From an uncultured Subdoligranulum sp. (lineage in GTDB: Bacteria > Bacillota > Clostridia > Oscillospirales > Ruminococcaceae), in contig NZ_OZ007030.1 of the NCBI RefSeq assembly GCF_963931595.1, forward strand, positions 1,790,481-1,854,480: a stretch of DNA of 64,000 nucleotides, written 5' to 3'. The position numbers and the translations under genes are program-made. A model generated the notes under the pieces. The model was not told the origin of the DNA, searched no databases, and saw nothing but the letters and a program-made list of their open reading frames with translations. Positions 50,603-59,099 of the stretch are shown here, piece after piece. Numbering within the stretch: the stretch's first letter is position 1; every line of letters begins with the position of its first letter.

Positions 50603-51457
50603 TTATTCGGCGGTGATGTACTTGTCGACGATGCTCTGCAGGGTGCCGTCGGCCTTCAGCTCTTCCAGAGCGCCGTTGATGGCATCCAGCATGGCAGTGT
50701 TGCCCTTGGCCACACCAATGGCGTAGTTTTCCTCGGTGTAGGGGGTGTCCAGGATCTTCAGACCCTGGTTGGCAGCCACGAACTCCTGAGCAGGAGCGTT
50801 ATCGATGACCACGCAGTCCACCTGGCCGTTGTTCAGGGCCTGGACGGCGGTCAGACCGTTGTCGTAAGCGACCACAGCGTCATCGCCGAAGTCGTCCACG
50901 CAGTACAGGTAACCGGTGGTGCCACGCTGGGTGCCGATGGTCTTGCCTTCCAGATCATCGATGGAGGCAATGTCGGAATCCTCCGGCACGATGATGGACT
51001 GGATGCCGGTGGCGTAGGAATCGGTGAAGTCCATGACCTTCTGGCGCTCCTCGGTGACGGTGACGCCGGCCATGACCATATCGCTCTTGCCGTTCTGCAC
51101 AGCCAGCAGGGCGGCGTCAAAGTCCATGTCGTCCACCTGCAGGGTCAGGCCCAGCTTGTCGGCGATGGCCTGGGCCACCTCGATGTCGATGCCCTCAAAG
51201 CTGCCGTCATCGGCGGTCATCTCGTACGGGGGGAAGGCCGCGTTGGTGGACATGGTCAGCGTGCCGGGGGTGACGGTGGTCAGTTCGGCAGAAGCAGTCT
51301 CGGCGGAAGCCTCGGAAGAGGTGGCCTCGGAGGAAGCAGCCTCAGAGGAGGAGGCAGCCTCGGAAGAAGCGGCTTCGCTGGAAGAAGCGGAACCGCCGCA
51401 GGCGGCCAGGCTCAGCACCATGGCGGTGCCCAGCAGCAGAGCAGTCAGTTTTTTCAT
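50603..51457 (-). CDS. Amino acid ABC transporter substrate-binding lipoprotein
   Basis: A 284-residue lipoprotein with lipobox LSLAAC (Cys20), a long Ser/Ala/Glu linker (about residues 22-60), then a family 3 binding domain: FPPYEMTADDGSFEGIDIEVAQ, ADKLGLTLQ, DMVMAGVTVTEERQKVMDFT, IGTQRGTTGYLY. It binds a polar amino acid, not further defined. First gene of the operon. Confidence 0.93.
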   Translation of the reverse strand: MKKLTALLLGTAMVLSLAACGGSASSSEAASSEAASSSEAASSEATSSEASAETASAELTTVTPGTLTMSTNAAFPPYEMTADDGSFEGIDIEVAQAIADKLGLTLQVDDMDFDAALLAVQNGKSDMVMAGVTVTEERQKVMDFTDSYATGIQSIIVPEDSDIASIDDLEGKTIGTQRGTTGYLYCVDDFGDDAVVAYDNGLTAVQALNNGQVDCVVIDNAPAQEFVAANQGLKILDTPYTEENYAIGVAKGNTAMLDAINGALEELKADGTLQSIVDKYITAE

Positions 51458-51521
51458 GTGTTATACCTTCTTATCTTGATGATTTCATAAGCAGCCGGAC
51501 CCTCACCCGGCTATGTGACCC

Positions 51522-51550
51522 AGTATAATTGCATAAATATGTAAAGTCAA
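51522..51550 (-). promoter_or_regulatory. Promoter for the amino acid ABC operon
   Basis: Minus-strand TTGACT (51545-51550), 17 bp, TATACT (51522-51527); a small stem AGCCGG/CCGGCT lies in the 5' leader. Confidence 0.65.
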
Positions 51551-51637
51551 CGCATAAAATCAAATTTTGGCGTTTTGCGGGCAGGGCCGGACGCCCCGGG
51601 CCCATTTTTGTGCAAAACAGCGGGAATTTATTTTCAC

Positions 51638-51666
51638 TTGACTTCCCTGCCGGGTTGTGCTATAAA
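51638..51666 (+). promoter_or_regulatory. Promoter for the T-box leader and thrS
   Basis: TTGACT (51638-51643), 17 bp, TATAAA (51661-51666); RNA starts near 51673. Confidence 0.7.
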
Positions 51667-51672
51667 GTAGGT

Positions 51673-51955
51673 AACTTCATCCTGTTGAAAGCTGTGAGGC
51701 GGACAAACGGGGTGCGGCAGAGCGTTTCCAGAGAAGGCCGCCGCGGGATTTTCCGCGTGGTGCAAGCGGCCCAGGCGCAGACCACACCCTTACCACCGCC
51801 GAGTGCGGGAGCGAACTCCCGCCGGGTACGGCCCGTTACAGCCGCCGCGAGTGGTGCTTTTCCTTATATAAGGCAAAGCGCAAGTTGGGTGGAACCGTGG
51901 AGTATTGCAATGCTTCATCCCTTGGGAAAGTCCGGGATGGAGCATTTTTTATTTG
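51673..51955 (+). promoter_or_regulatory. T-box riboswitch (threonine) upstream of thrS
   Basis: The leader holds a stem I with AGAGA (51730-51734) and an apical GGTGCAAGCGG loop, a specifier region with ACC threonine codons (within CAGACCACACCCTTACCACC), and the T-box sequence GGGTGGAACCGTGG (about 51887-51900), which pairs with uncharged tRNA. The terminator helix AATGCTTCATCCC / GGGATGGAGCATT followed by TTTT is at 51909-51951. Uncharged tRNA-Thr should allow read-through into thrS. Which ACC is the specifier was not resolved. Confidence 0.88.
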
Positions 51956-51969
51956 GGAGGCAGCTTACC

Positions 51970-53760
51970 ATGAAAATCATCTACAAAGACGGCACCGTGG
52001 GCGAATGCCCGCAGGACCAGGAACTGCACGTCCTGCGCCACACCGCCGCGCACATCATGGCCCAGGCCATCAAGCGCCTGTACCCCGAGGCGGACTTCGC
52101 CTTCGGCCCGGCCACCGAGAACGGCTTCTACTACGACGTGGACCTGGGTGACACCAAGCTCTCCGACGAGGATCTGGCCAACATCGAGAAGGAGATGCGC
52201 AAGATCTGCAAGGAGAACCTGCCCATCAAGCCCTTCATCCTGCCCCGTGACGAGGCCATCAAGCTGATGCAGGAGCGCCAGGAGCACTACAAGATCGAGC
52301 ACATCGCCGATCTGGCCGACGAGACCGAGTTCAGCTTCTTCCAGCAGGGCGAGTACGTGGACATGTGCATCGGACCGCACCTGACCTACACCAAGGCGCT
52401 GAAGGCTTTCAAGATCACCCAGCAGAGCGGTGCCTACTGGAAGAACGACAAGGAAAACAAGATGCTGACCCGCATCAACGGCGTGGCCTTCCACAACCAG
52501 GAAGAGCTGGAAGAGTGGGAGAAGCAGCAGCAGGAAGCCCGCGAGCGGGATCACCGCAAGATCGGCAAGGAGATGCGGCTCTTCATGACCGACGACCTGG
52601 TGGGCCGCGGTCTGCCCATGTTCCTGCCCAACGGCTACATCGTGTGGCAGCAGCTGGAGGATTATATCAAGCAGAAGGAGCGCGAGCGCGGCTATCTGCA
52701 TGTCATGACTCCCTGCATCGGCACGGTGAACCTCTACCGCACCTCCGGTCACTGGGATCACTACCGTGAGAACATGTTCCCCGCCATGGAGATGGAGGGC
52801 GAGAGCTATGTGCTGCGTCCCATGAACTGCCCGCACCACATGATGATCTACGCCAACCAGCCCCACAGCTACCGTCAGCTGCCCATCCGCATCGGCGAGA
52901 TCGCCCACGACTTCCGCTATGAGTCCAGCGGCACCCTGAAGGGCATCGAGCGCGGCCGTCACTTCTGCCAGAACGACGCCCACCTGTTCGTGACCCCCGA
53001 GCAGATCAAGAGCGAAGTGGCCGCCGTCTGCGATCTGATCTTTGATGTGTACAAGGACTTCCACATCACCGACTACCGCTGCGTGCTGAGCCTGCGCGAC
53101 CCCGCCGACAAGAAGAAGTACCATGACGACGACGCCATGTGGAACCATGCCGAGCAGGCCCTGCGCGAGGTGCTGACCGAGCTGGGCATCCAGTTCACCG
53201 AGGAGATCGGCGAGGCCGCCTTCTACGGCCCCAAGCTGGATGTCAACGTCAAGCCCGCCGTGGGCGCCGAGTACACCCTGTCCACCTGCCAGCTGGACTT
53301 CTGCCTGCCCGCCAAGTTCCACCTGACCTATGTGGACAAGGACGGCACCGAGAAGACCCCCGTGGTGCTGCACCGCGCCATTCTGGGCTCTCTGGACCGG
53401 TTCATGGCCTACCTCATCGAGGAGACCAAGGGCCGCTTCCCCACCTGGCTGGCCCCCGTGCAGGTCAAGGTGCTGCCCGTCAGCGAGAAGACGATGGACT
53501 ACGCCCGCGAGGTGACCGACAAGCTGAAGGCCGCCGGCATCCGCGCCGTGCTGGATGAGTCCAACGAGAAGATCGGCTACAAGATCCGTCTGGCCCAGCA
53601 GGAGGACCGCGCCCCCTATATGCTGGTGCTGGGCGCCAAGGAGGCCGAGGCCGGCAACCTGAGCGTGCGCAACCGCAAGGGCGAGACCACGGCCATGGAC
53701 CTGGATGCTTTCACCGCCCAGGTCAAGGACGAGATCGCCAATAAGGTGTTCAACGTCTGA
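51970..53760 (+). CDS. thrS: Threonyl-tRNA synthetase
   Basis: Charges tRNA-Thr. The 596-residue class II enzyme begins with a reduced TGS region, then the editing domain motif HTAAHIMAQAIKRLYP with the second metal motif, the catalytic core with motif 2 RYESSGTLKGIERGRHF and the zinc ligands including MNCPHHMMIY, motif 3 LHRAILGSLDRFMAYLIEE, and the anticodon-binding domain from VKVLPVSEKTMDYA. The ATG at 51970 follows GGGAGG; the open frame upstream is the T-box leader and not protein. Controlled by the T-box. Confidence 0.97.
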   Translation: MKIIYKDGTVGECPQDQELHVLRHTAAHIMAQAIKRLYPEADFAFGPATENGFYYDVDLGDTKLSDEDLANIEKEMRKICKENLPIKPFILPRDEAIKLMQERQEHYKIEHIADLADETEFSFFQQGEYVDMCIGPHLTYTKALKAFKITQQSGAYWKNDKENKMLTRINGVAFHNQEELEEWEKQQQEARERDHRKIGKEMRLFMTDDLVGRGLPMFLPNGYIVWQQLEDYIKQKERERGYLHVMTPCIGTVNLYRTSGHWDHYRENMFPAMEMEGESYVLRPMNCPHHMMIYANQPHSYRQLPIRIGEIAHDFRYESSGTLKGIERGRHFCQNDAHLFVTPEQIKSEVAAVCDLIFDVYKDFHITDYRCVLSLRDPADKKKYHDDDAMWNHAEQALREVLTELGIQFTEEIGEAAFYGPKLDVNVKPAVGAEYTLSTCQLDFCLPAKFHLTYVDKDGTEKTPVVLHRAILGSLDRFMAYLIEETKGRFPTWLAPVQVKVLPVSEKTMDYAREVTDKLKAAGIRAVLDESNEKIGYKIRLAQQEDRAPYMLVLGAKEAEAGNLSVRNRKGETTAMDLDAFTAQVKDEIANKVFNV

Positions 53761-53775
53761 TTTTTCCCATAACCG

Positions 53776-53810
53776 CAGGAGGAAGCGTCTTCGGGCGCTT
53801 CCTCTTTTTG
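53776..53810 (+). terminator. Terminator of thrS
   Basis: GAGGAAGCG / CGCTTCCTC stem with a TCTTCGGG loop, then TTTTT. Confidence 0.85.
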
Positions 53811-53817
53811 GTAAGGC

Positions 53818-53846
53818 TTGACTTGCCGCCGGCGGTATGGTATCAT
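53818..53846 (+). promoter_or_regulatory. Promoter for pnuC
   Basis: TTGACT (53818-53823), 17 bp, TATCAT (53841-53846); RNA starts near 53853. Confidence 0.65.
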
Positions 53847-53852
53847 ATTGCC

Positions 53853-53965
53853 GCAATCAAATACAAAACAAACTACCACCGGGTAGAGTAATGCACAACG
53901 CATTCGTTGGGTACATCGTAGGTCTTTGAAGATGTACCGGCGGATGCGTTTTTTTGGAGGATCGT
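53853..53965 (+). promoter_or_regulatory. pnuC leader with conditional terminator (candidate riboswitch or leader-peptide control)
   Basis: A 113-nt leader contains CTACC-ACC-GGGTAG (stem), then AATGC-ACAAC-GCATT (53890-53904, a possible antiterminator), then a long helix from ACGCATTCGTTGGGTACATC (53899-53918) to GATGTACCGGCGGATGCGT (53931-53949) followed by seven Ts, directly before GGAGG and the pnuC start. The AATGC stem and the terminator are mutually exclusive. A 12-codon reading frame (ATG at 53891, TGA ending near 53929) also covers the terminator's left arm. The ligand class is not identified. Confidence 0.6.
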
Positions 53966-54655
53966 ATGTCTGCCAAGCTCAAATATTTCACCAAAGCCGA
54001 ATGGACGCTGTGGGGCGTGTCGGTGCTGATGATCGTGGGCACCTTCCTGCTGTTCCAGCAGAGCGACTATCTCTCGCTGACTGCCTCCCTCATCGGCGTC
54101 ACCTCCCTGATCTTCAACGCCAAGGGCAACCCGCTGGGCCAGGTGCTGGGCATCGCCTTCTGCCTTTTGTACGGGTATATCTCCTTTACCTGCGCCTACT
54201 ACGGCGAGATGATCACCTACCTGGGCATGACCGCCCCCATGTCCCTCTATGCCCTCATCTGCTGGCTGCGCCACCCCTTCGGCGCCGGCCGGGCCGAGGT
54301 GAAGGTGGGCAGCATCTCCCGCCGGGAAGGCGTCTTTGCCGTGGCGCTCAGCCTGGCGGTCACGGTGGTGTTCTACTTCATTCTCCGGGCCTTCGGCACC
54401 GCCAACCTGCTGCCCAGCACCCTCTCGGTGACTACCAGTTTCCTGGCCGTCTACCTCACCGCCCGGCGCAGCCCCGCCTTCGCGGCGGCCTACGCCGCCA
54501 ACGACCTGGTGCTCATCCTGCTGTGGGGGCTGGCTGCGCTCGAAGACCCCGCCTATCTGTCGGTGGTGGTCTGCTTCGTGATGTTCTTTGCCAACGATAT
54601 CTACGGTTTCATCAACTGGTCCCGGATGCGTCAGCGTCAGGCGGCCGCCGCATAA
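53966..54655 (+). CDS. pnuC: PnuC-family vitamin transporter (probably nicotinamide riboside)
   Basis: A 229-residue protein with about seven to eight membrane segments of the PnuC family, facilitating uptake of a B-vitamin precursor that is then trapped by phosphorylation. Seen: SLIGVTSLIFNAKGNPLGQVLGI, ISFTCAYYGEMITYLGMTAPM (substrate-binding area), and ANDLVLILLWGLA with the final VMFFANDIYGFINW. The ATG at 53966 follows GGAGG. NR is the usual substrate; thiamin (PnuT) or riboflavin (PnuX) types exist and cannot be excluded. Confidence 0.85.
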   Translation: MSAKLKYFTKAEWTLWGVSVLMIVGTFLLFQQSDYLSLTASLIGVTSLIFNAKGNPLGQVLGIAFCLLYGYISFTCAYYGEMITYLGMTAPMSLYALICWLRHPFGAGRAEVKVGSISRREGVFAVALSLAVTVVFYFILRAFGTANLLPSTLSVTTSFLAVYLTARRSPAFAAAYAANDLVLILLWGLAALEDPAYLSVVVCFVMFFANDIYGFINWSRMRQRQAAAA

Positions 54656-54656
54656 C

Positions 54657-54694
54657 CAAACCCCGGCGGGGAAAATCCCCGCCGGGGTTTGCTT
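54657..54694. terminator. Bidirectional terminator
   Basis: AAACCCCGGCGGGG / CCCCGCCGGGGTTT perfect stem with AAAAT loop between converging genes. Confidence 0.9.
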
Positions 54695-55033
54695 TTACTT
54701 TGTCTTCTTTTTTTCGCGCCATTCCTTGTCCGCCCGGCGGCGTTCTTCCCTGGTTTTTCGGTCGGCGATGAGCGCATACACAAAAGCCGGCAGCGAGAAG
54801 AGCACCGCCAGCCCGAACCCCGGGAGCAGCGGCAGCGGATGCACCTTGAGCACGATCCCCAGAATGAACCAGCTGATGCCAAAAATCACCATGCCGATGC
54901 CGTTCGCCCGCATATAGTCCGGCGTCCAGCTCTTGTATCTGTATCGTTCCGGGATGTTCTGAATGCCCAGAATGCCGAGAATTCCATACCCGGTCCAGAA
55001 TATGCTGAGGACCCAAATGGAAGGGACACTCAT
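54695..55033 (-). CDS. Small membrane protein of unknown function
   Basis: A 112-residue protein with three hydrophobic segments (about 5-24, 44-64, 68-92) and a strongly basic/acidic C-terminal tail. AAGGAGG lies 6 nt before the ATG. It is monocistronic. No family is recognised with confidence. Confidence 0.7.
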   Translation of the reverse strand: MSVPSIWVLSIFWTGYGILGILGIQNIPERYRYKSWTPDYMRANGIGMVIFGISWFILGIVLKVHPLPLLPGFGLAVLFSLPAFVYALIADRKTREERRRADKEWREKKKTK

Positions 55034-55116
55034 GGCTGTACCTCCTTGCGGCGGGTGGCTTGCTTTGCCCTGAGTATACCATACACGCCGCCCCGGCGCA
55101 ACGGCGGGTCGCTGTG

Positions 55117-55145
55117 TTGTATTTTTTAGGGTATTGTGGTAAAAT
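55117..55145 (+). promoter_or_regulatory. Promoter of the surface glycan operon
   Basis: TTGTAT (55117-55122), 17 bp, TAAAAT (55140-55145). It is the only promoter seen before the operon runs off the window. Confidence 0.65.
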
Positions 55146-55188
55146 GTAGTATCTATTGGTATGCTATTCTAAAAGGAAAAGGTGCCCT

Positions 55189-56067
55189 ATGGCTGAAAAC
55201 ATCCAAACTTCCCGCCCGGCCGACGACGGCTGGACGACCATCATCCGGCCCCGCAGCGGCTGGTTTGACATCAACCTGAAGGAACTGTGGCAGTACCGCG
55301 ACCTGACCGTCATGTTCGTTAAGCGGAACTTCACGGTGCTCTACAAGCAGACCATCCTGGGTCCCGCCTGGATTCTGCTCAACCCCCTCATCACCACGCT
55401 GATCTTCAACGTGGTGTTCGGCAACATGGCTGGCATGCCCACCGACGGCGTGCCGGGCTTTCTGTTCTACATGGCCGGCAACACCGTCTGGACCTTCTTC
55501 GCCAACTGCGTCAACAACACCGCCAACACCTTCGTGACCAACTCCCAGGTGTTCGGCAAGGTCTACTTTCCCCGGCTGACCATGCCGGTGAGCCAGGTGC
55601 TCACCAGCCTCATCAACTTCCTGATCCAGGCGGCCATGTATCTGGTGTTCTGGCTCTACTTCTTCGCCACCGGCGCCGAGGTGCATTTCACCCTCTGGAC
55701 TATCGCCATTCCGCTGGTCATGCTCCAGGTCATGCTGCTGGGTCTGGGCGTGGGCATCATCGTCTCCTCCCTGACCACCAAATACCGGGACCTGGCCATC
55801 GCCGTGGGCTTCGGCGTCCAGCTGTGGATGTACGCCTCTCCGGTGGTCTATCCCCTCTCCATGCTGGATGAGAGCCCCCGCCTGAAAGTTCTGGTGGAGC
55901 TCAACCCCATGACCGCCCCCATCGAAGTGTTCCGGGCGGCCACCCTGGGTACCGGCAGCGTGTCGGCGGGCGCCATCCTTTACAGCGTGGTGTTCACCCT
56001 GGTGGCGCTGGTGCTGGGCGTGGTGCTGTTCAGCCGCATTGAAAAAACCTTTATGGATACCGTGTAA
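55189..56067 (+). CDS. Polysaccharide ABC exporter permease (Wzm/TagG-like)
   Basis: A 292-residue ABC-2 type permease with six membrane segments. Seen: ELWQYRDLTVMFVKRNFTVLYKQ (amphipathic start of the family), ILGPAWILLNPLITTLIF, and MYASPVVYPLSML. It exports a completed glycan on a lipid carrier together with the ATPase encoded next. The ATG at 55189 follows AAAAGG. First gene of the operon. Confidence 0.92.
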   Translation: MAENIQTSRPADDGWTTIIRPRSGWFDINLKELWQYRDLTVMFVKRNFTVLYKQTILGPAWILLNPLITTLIFNVVFGNMAGMPTDGVPGFLFYMAGNTVWTFFANCVNNTANTFVTNSQVFGKVYFPRLTMPVSQVLTSLINFLIQAAMYLVFWLYFFATGAEVHFTLWTIAIPLVMLQVMLLGLGVGIIVSSLTTKYRDLAIAVGFGVQLWMYASPVVYPLSMLDESPRLKVLVELNPMTAPIEVFRAATLGTGSVSAGAILYSVVFTLVALVLGVVLFSRIEKTFMDTV

Positions 56068-56079
56068 GGAGGGGCTGCC

Positions 56080-57363
56080 ATGTCTGCAAAGGAAAAACGC
56101 CCCGTCATCCAGGTCACGGGACTGAAAAAGCAATACAAGCTGGGCCAGATCGGCGGCGGTACCCTGACCCACGACCTTCAGAGCTGGTGGGCCCGGGTCC
56201 GTGGCAAGGAGGACCCCAACACCGTCATCGGCACCGACCAGCGGCTGTTCGGCCAGACCTTCATGGCGCTGAACGGCGTGGACCTGACGGTCTACCAGGG
56301 GGAAGCCCTGGGCATCATCGGCCGCAACGGCGCCGGCAAATCCACCCTTTTGAAACTGCTCTCCCGCATCACCGCCCCCACCGAGGGCGAGATCCGCATC
56401 CGGGGCCGGGTGGCCTCCATGCTGGAGGTGGGCACCGGCTTCAACAACGAGATGACCGGCCGGGAGAACATCTATATGAACGGCGCCATCCTGGGCATGA
56501 CCCGGGCGGAGATCGACGCCAAACTCCCCCAGATCATCGAATTTTCCGAGTGCGGGGACTTCATCGACACCCCCGTCAAGCGGTATTCCAGCGGCATGTT
56601 CGTCAAGCTGGCCTTCGCGGTGGCCGCCCATCTGGACAGCGAGATCATGGTCATGGACGAGGTCCTGGCCGTGGGCGACATGAAGTTCCAGCAGAAATGT
56701 CTCGGGAAGATGAGCGACGTGGCCAACCAGGACGGCCGCACCGTCCTCTACGTCAGCCACAACATGAGCACCATCCGCCAGCTGTGCAGCCGCTGCATCG
56801 TGCTGGACAAGGGCAAGGTGATCTTTGACGGCGACGTGGAACAGGCCATCGCCATCTATATGGACACCACCGATGTGAATGTGGTGCACTATGACCTGGC
56901 CAACGTGGCCCGGATGACCGGCAGCGCCGGCAAGCGGTTCCGGCTGGAAACGCTGGACTTTATGGACAAGGAATCCAGCGTCTTTGCGGACACCGAGAAG
57001 ATGCGGGTGAAGATCACCTGGCGGGTGGCGGAGCCCTTCGCGGGCATCCACATGAAGATGAACCTCCATGCCCGGGACTCCACACCGGTGGGCATCACCC
57101 ATCCCGTGGACCTGGGTCCCGCCCAGCCCGGCAGGCTCTACACCACCGTGTTTGAATTCGACCCCAGCCTTCTGGGTGAGGGCCAGTACTACTTCTATCT
57201 GGATATCTTTGACGGGGCGCTGCGCCAGGCCGTCTGCCTGGACAAGCCGGTGACGGAATTTGCCTTTGAGGTCACCAACAGCGATCTGACCATGCCCGAA
57301 TGGGCTGCCGGCTGGGGCCGCATCCACTTCCCGCCCGTCAAGCTGCTGGAGGCGCAGGCATGA
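56080..57363 (+). CDS. Polysaccharide ABC exporter ATPase with Wzt C-terminal domain
   Basis: A 427-residue protein: nucleotide-binding domain with Walker A GRNGAGKSTLLKLL, signature YSSGMFVKLAFAVA, Walker B IMVMDEVLAVGD, then (about residues 265-425) a beta-sandwich like the Wzt C-terminal domain, which in O-antigen systems reads a cap on the glycan end. This suggests the glycan carries a terminal modification. Its stop overlaps the next start (ATGA). Confidence 0.92.
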   Translation: MSAKEKRPVIQVTGLKKQYKLGQIGGGTLTHDLQSWWARVRGKEDPNTVIGTDQRLFGQTFMALNGVDLTVYQGEALGIIGRNGAGKSTLLKLLSRITAPTEGEIRIRGRVASMLEVGTGFNNEMTGRENIYMNGAILGMTRAEIDAKLPQIIEFSECGDFIDTPVKRYSSGMFVKLAFAVAAHLDSEIMVMDEVLAVGDMKFQQKCLGKMSDVANQDGRTVLYVSHNMSTIRQLCSRCIVLDKGKVIFDGDVEQAIAIYMDTTDVNVVHYDLANVARMTGSAGKRFRLETLDFMDKESSVFADTEKMRVKITWRVAEPFAGIHMKMNLHARDSTPVGITHPVDLGPAQPGRLYTTVFEFDPSLLGEGQYYFYLDIFDGALRQAVCLDKPVTEFAFEVTNSDLTMPEWAAGWGRIHFPPVKLLEAQA

Positions 57364-58337
57364 AACCCAATCTGTATATCTGCCACACGGCCTACCAGGT
57401 GCTGGTGGACCTGCTGCGGGCAGGCCGGGCCCCGGGCGGCCCCCACACCATGGTGCTCTCCGCCGCCGTGGCCGATGCCAAGGCGCTGTCCGCCCGGCTG
57501 GACAAAACCGGCGTGGTGCAGACCGTGCTGGTGGACGAGCCCCGCTGGCCCGGCACCGTGACGGGGCCGCTGGCCTCCCTGCGGGCCCGCCGGGCCTTTG
57601 AATCGCTGTGCGGCTGGAAGCTGGACCGTGCCCGGTACGAAAACGTCTATATCCACAACGACTGGAGCGTGCTGGGGCGGTATCTGCAGGACTGCCATGC
57701 CGGGTACATTCTCTGCGAGGATACCTTCGGCAGCACCCTGGGCCCCGACCAGCATCTGGTCACCGACCAGCGGGCCGCTCCCGACTTTGCGAAAAAGCAG
57801 CAATCCGGCAAAGGGTATCTCTACTGGGGGGACAGCCCCTGGTGCAAGCGGGTGGAGAGCGAGGACGCCAGCCGCTGCACGCTGTTCGGCCCCGACAAAC
57901 TGGTCAGCGACAGCAAGGGCGCGCTGCTCCGGTCGCTGACCGACGGCGAAAAGGCCATGGTGCGCAGCGTCTTTCTGACCCGGCCGCTGCCCGACCACGC
58001 CGAGGGGGCCACCCTGCTTTTGCCCCGCAGCTTTGTGGCGGACGGGCTGATGACCCAGGAACAGCAGGACGCCATGTTCAAAGCGGTGGCCGCCCGCTAT
58101 GCGGTGGGGCCGCTCTTCATCAAGACCCACCCCCGGGACACCACCGACTACGGTGCGCTCTTCCCTGATGCGGTGATCCTCGAGCGCACCATGCCCAGCG
58201 AAGTGCTCAACTTCTGCCTGCCCTTCACCTTCCGGCGGGCCGTGACCGTCCAGAGCTTTGTGCTGCGGGGCTTCACGGCTGCCGAGGAAAAAATCCTGCT
58301 CACGCTGGAGGAAGCCCAGGCACTGATTCCTCAATAA
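57360..58337 (+). CDS. GT52-like glycosyltransferase (sialyltransferase-type)
   Basis: A 325-residue protein resembling GT52 / lipooligosaccharide sialyltransferases: NLYICHTAYQVLVDLL at the start and the CMP-sugar-binding half with IKTHPRDTTDYGALFPDA and the PSEVLNF segment near the end. GT52 enzymes use CMP-activated ulosonic acids, which fits the CMP-ulosonate synthetase encoded next. Acceptor unknown. Confidence 0.75.
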   Translation: MKPNLYICHTAYQVLVDLLRAGRAPGGPHTMVLSAAVADAKALSARLDKTGVVQTVLVDEPRWPGTVTGPLASLRARRAFESLCGWKLDRARYENVYIHNDWSVLGRYLQDCHAGYILCEDTFGSTLGPDQHLVTDQRAAPDFAKKQQSGKGYLYWGDSPWCKRVESEDASRCTLFGPDKLVSDSKGALLRSLTDGEKAMVRSVFLTRPLPDHAEGATLLLPRSFVADGLMTQEQQDAMFKAVAARYAVGPLFIKTHPRDTTDYGALFPDAVILERTMPSEVLNFCLPFTFRRAVTVQSFVLRGFTAAEEKILLTLEEAQALIPQ

Positions 58338-58364
58338 AATTTTCTTGTACAGGAGGGGTTCTCC

Positions 58365-59099
58365 ATGAAAACCATCGCTGTGATTCCCGCGCGGTACGCC
58401 AGTACCCGCATGCCCGGCAAGCCGCTGGCCGATGTACTGGGCAAGCCGATGATCTGGTGGGTGTACCAGGCCGCCAAGGCCTGCCCCAAGCTGGACGATG
58501 TGCTGATCGCCACCGACGATGAGCGCATCGCCGACGCCTGCAAACAGTACGACATGCAGTACCTGATGACCAGCCCCGACCACGACACCCCCACCGGGCG
58601 CATCTGGGAGGTCAGCACCAAGGTGGACGCCGACCTGTACCTCCAGCTGATGGGGGACGAGCCGCTGGTGAACCCGGCAGCCTTCGACCTGATCCTGCCC
58701 GACACGCTGCCCGAAGACCCCTGTTATGTGGCGGTGCTCACCAACGTGATGGAACACCCCGCCGATGTCATCGACTTCTCCAACCAGAAGGTGGTGACCA
58801 ACGCGGCACGGGAGATTCTTCTGATTTCCCGCAGCCCCATCCCCTACCCCAAAGGCACACTGGATTTCGAGTACGAGAAGGTCACCGGCATCCAGCTGTA
58901 CAGCAAGCAGGCCCTTGCGTTCTACCACGCCACCCCCAAGTCCCTGCTGGAGAAGGCGGAGGAAAACGACATGATGCGGTTCATAGAGAACGGCCACAAG
59001 GTGCATGCCATCGTCAGCCCCTACAAGACCGTCAGCGTGGATACCCCCAAGGATCTGGCGCTGGTCAACGAGATTCTGAAGGAGAAACACCATGCCTGA
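58365..59099 (+). CDS. KdsB-like CMP-3-deoxy-ulosonate cytidylyltransferase
   Basis: A 244-residue enzyme that activates a 3-deoxy-ulosonic acid with CTP. It matches KdsB: VIPARYASTRMPGKPL (nucleotide loop), VLIATDDERIADAC, SPDHDTPTGRIWEV, LMGDEPLV (metal Asp), RSPIPYPKG and SVDTPKDLAL. KdsB is rare in Gram-positives because it serves Kdo in lipopolysaccharide. Here no kdsA is present in the window, so the sugar may be Kdo or a related acid. AGGAGG precedes the ATG. It overlaps the next gene by 8 bp. Confidence 0.88.
   Translation: MKTIAVIPARYASTRMPGKPLADVLGKPMIWWVYQAAKACPKLDDVLIATDDERIADACKQYDMQYLMTSPDHDTPTGRIWEVSTKVDADLYLQLMGDEPLVNPAAFDLILPDTLPEDPCYVAVLTNVMEHPADVIDFSNQKVVTNAAREILLISRSPIPYPKGTLDFEYEKVTGIQLYSKQALAFYHATPKSLLEKAEENDMMRFIENGHKVHAIVSPYKTVSVDTPKDLALVNEILKEKHHA

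Noticed and set aside
51529..51969. An upstream extension of thrS by 147 codons
   Set aside because: This stretch holds the promoter and the T-box leader; the GGGAGG site sets the start at 51970.
55153..57327. A 724-codon minus-strand frame opposite the exporter genes
   Set aside because: Antisense to the Wzm- and Wzt-like genes, with shadow-type composition.
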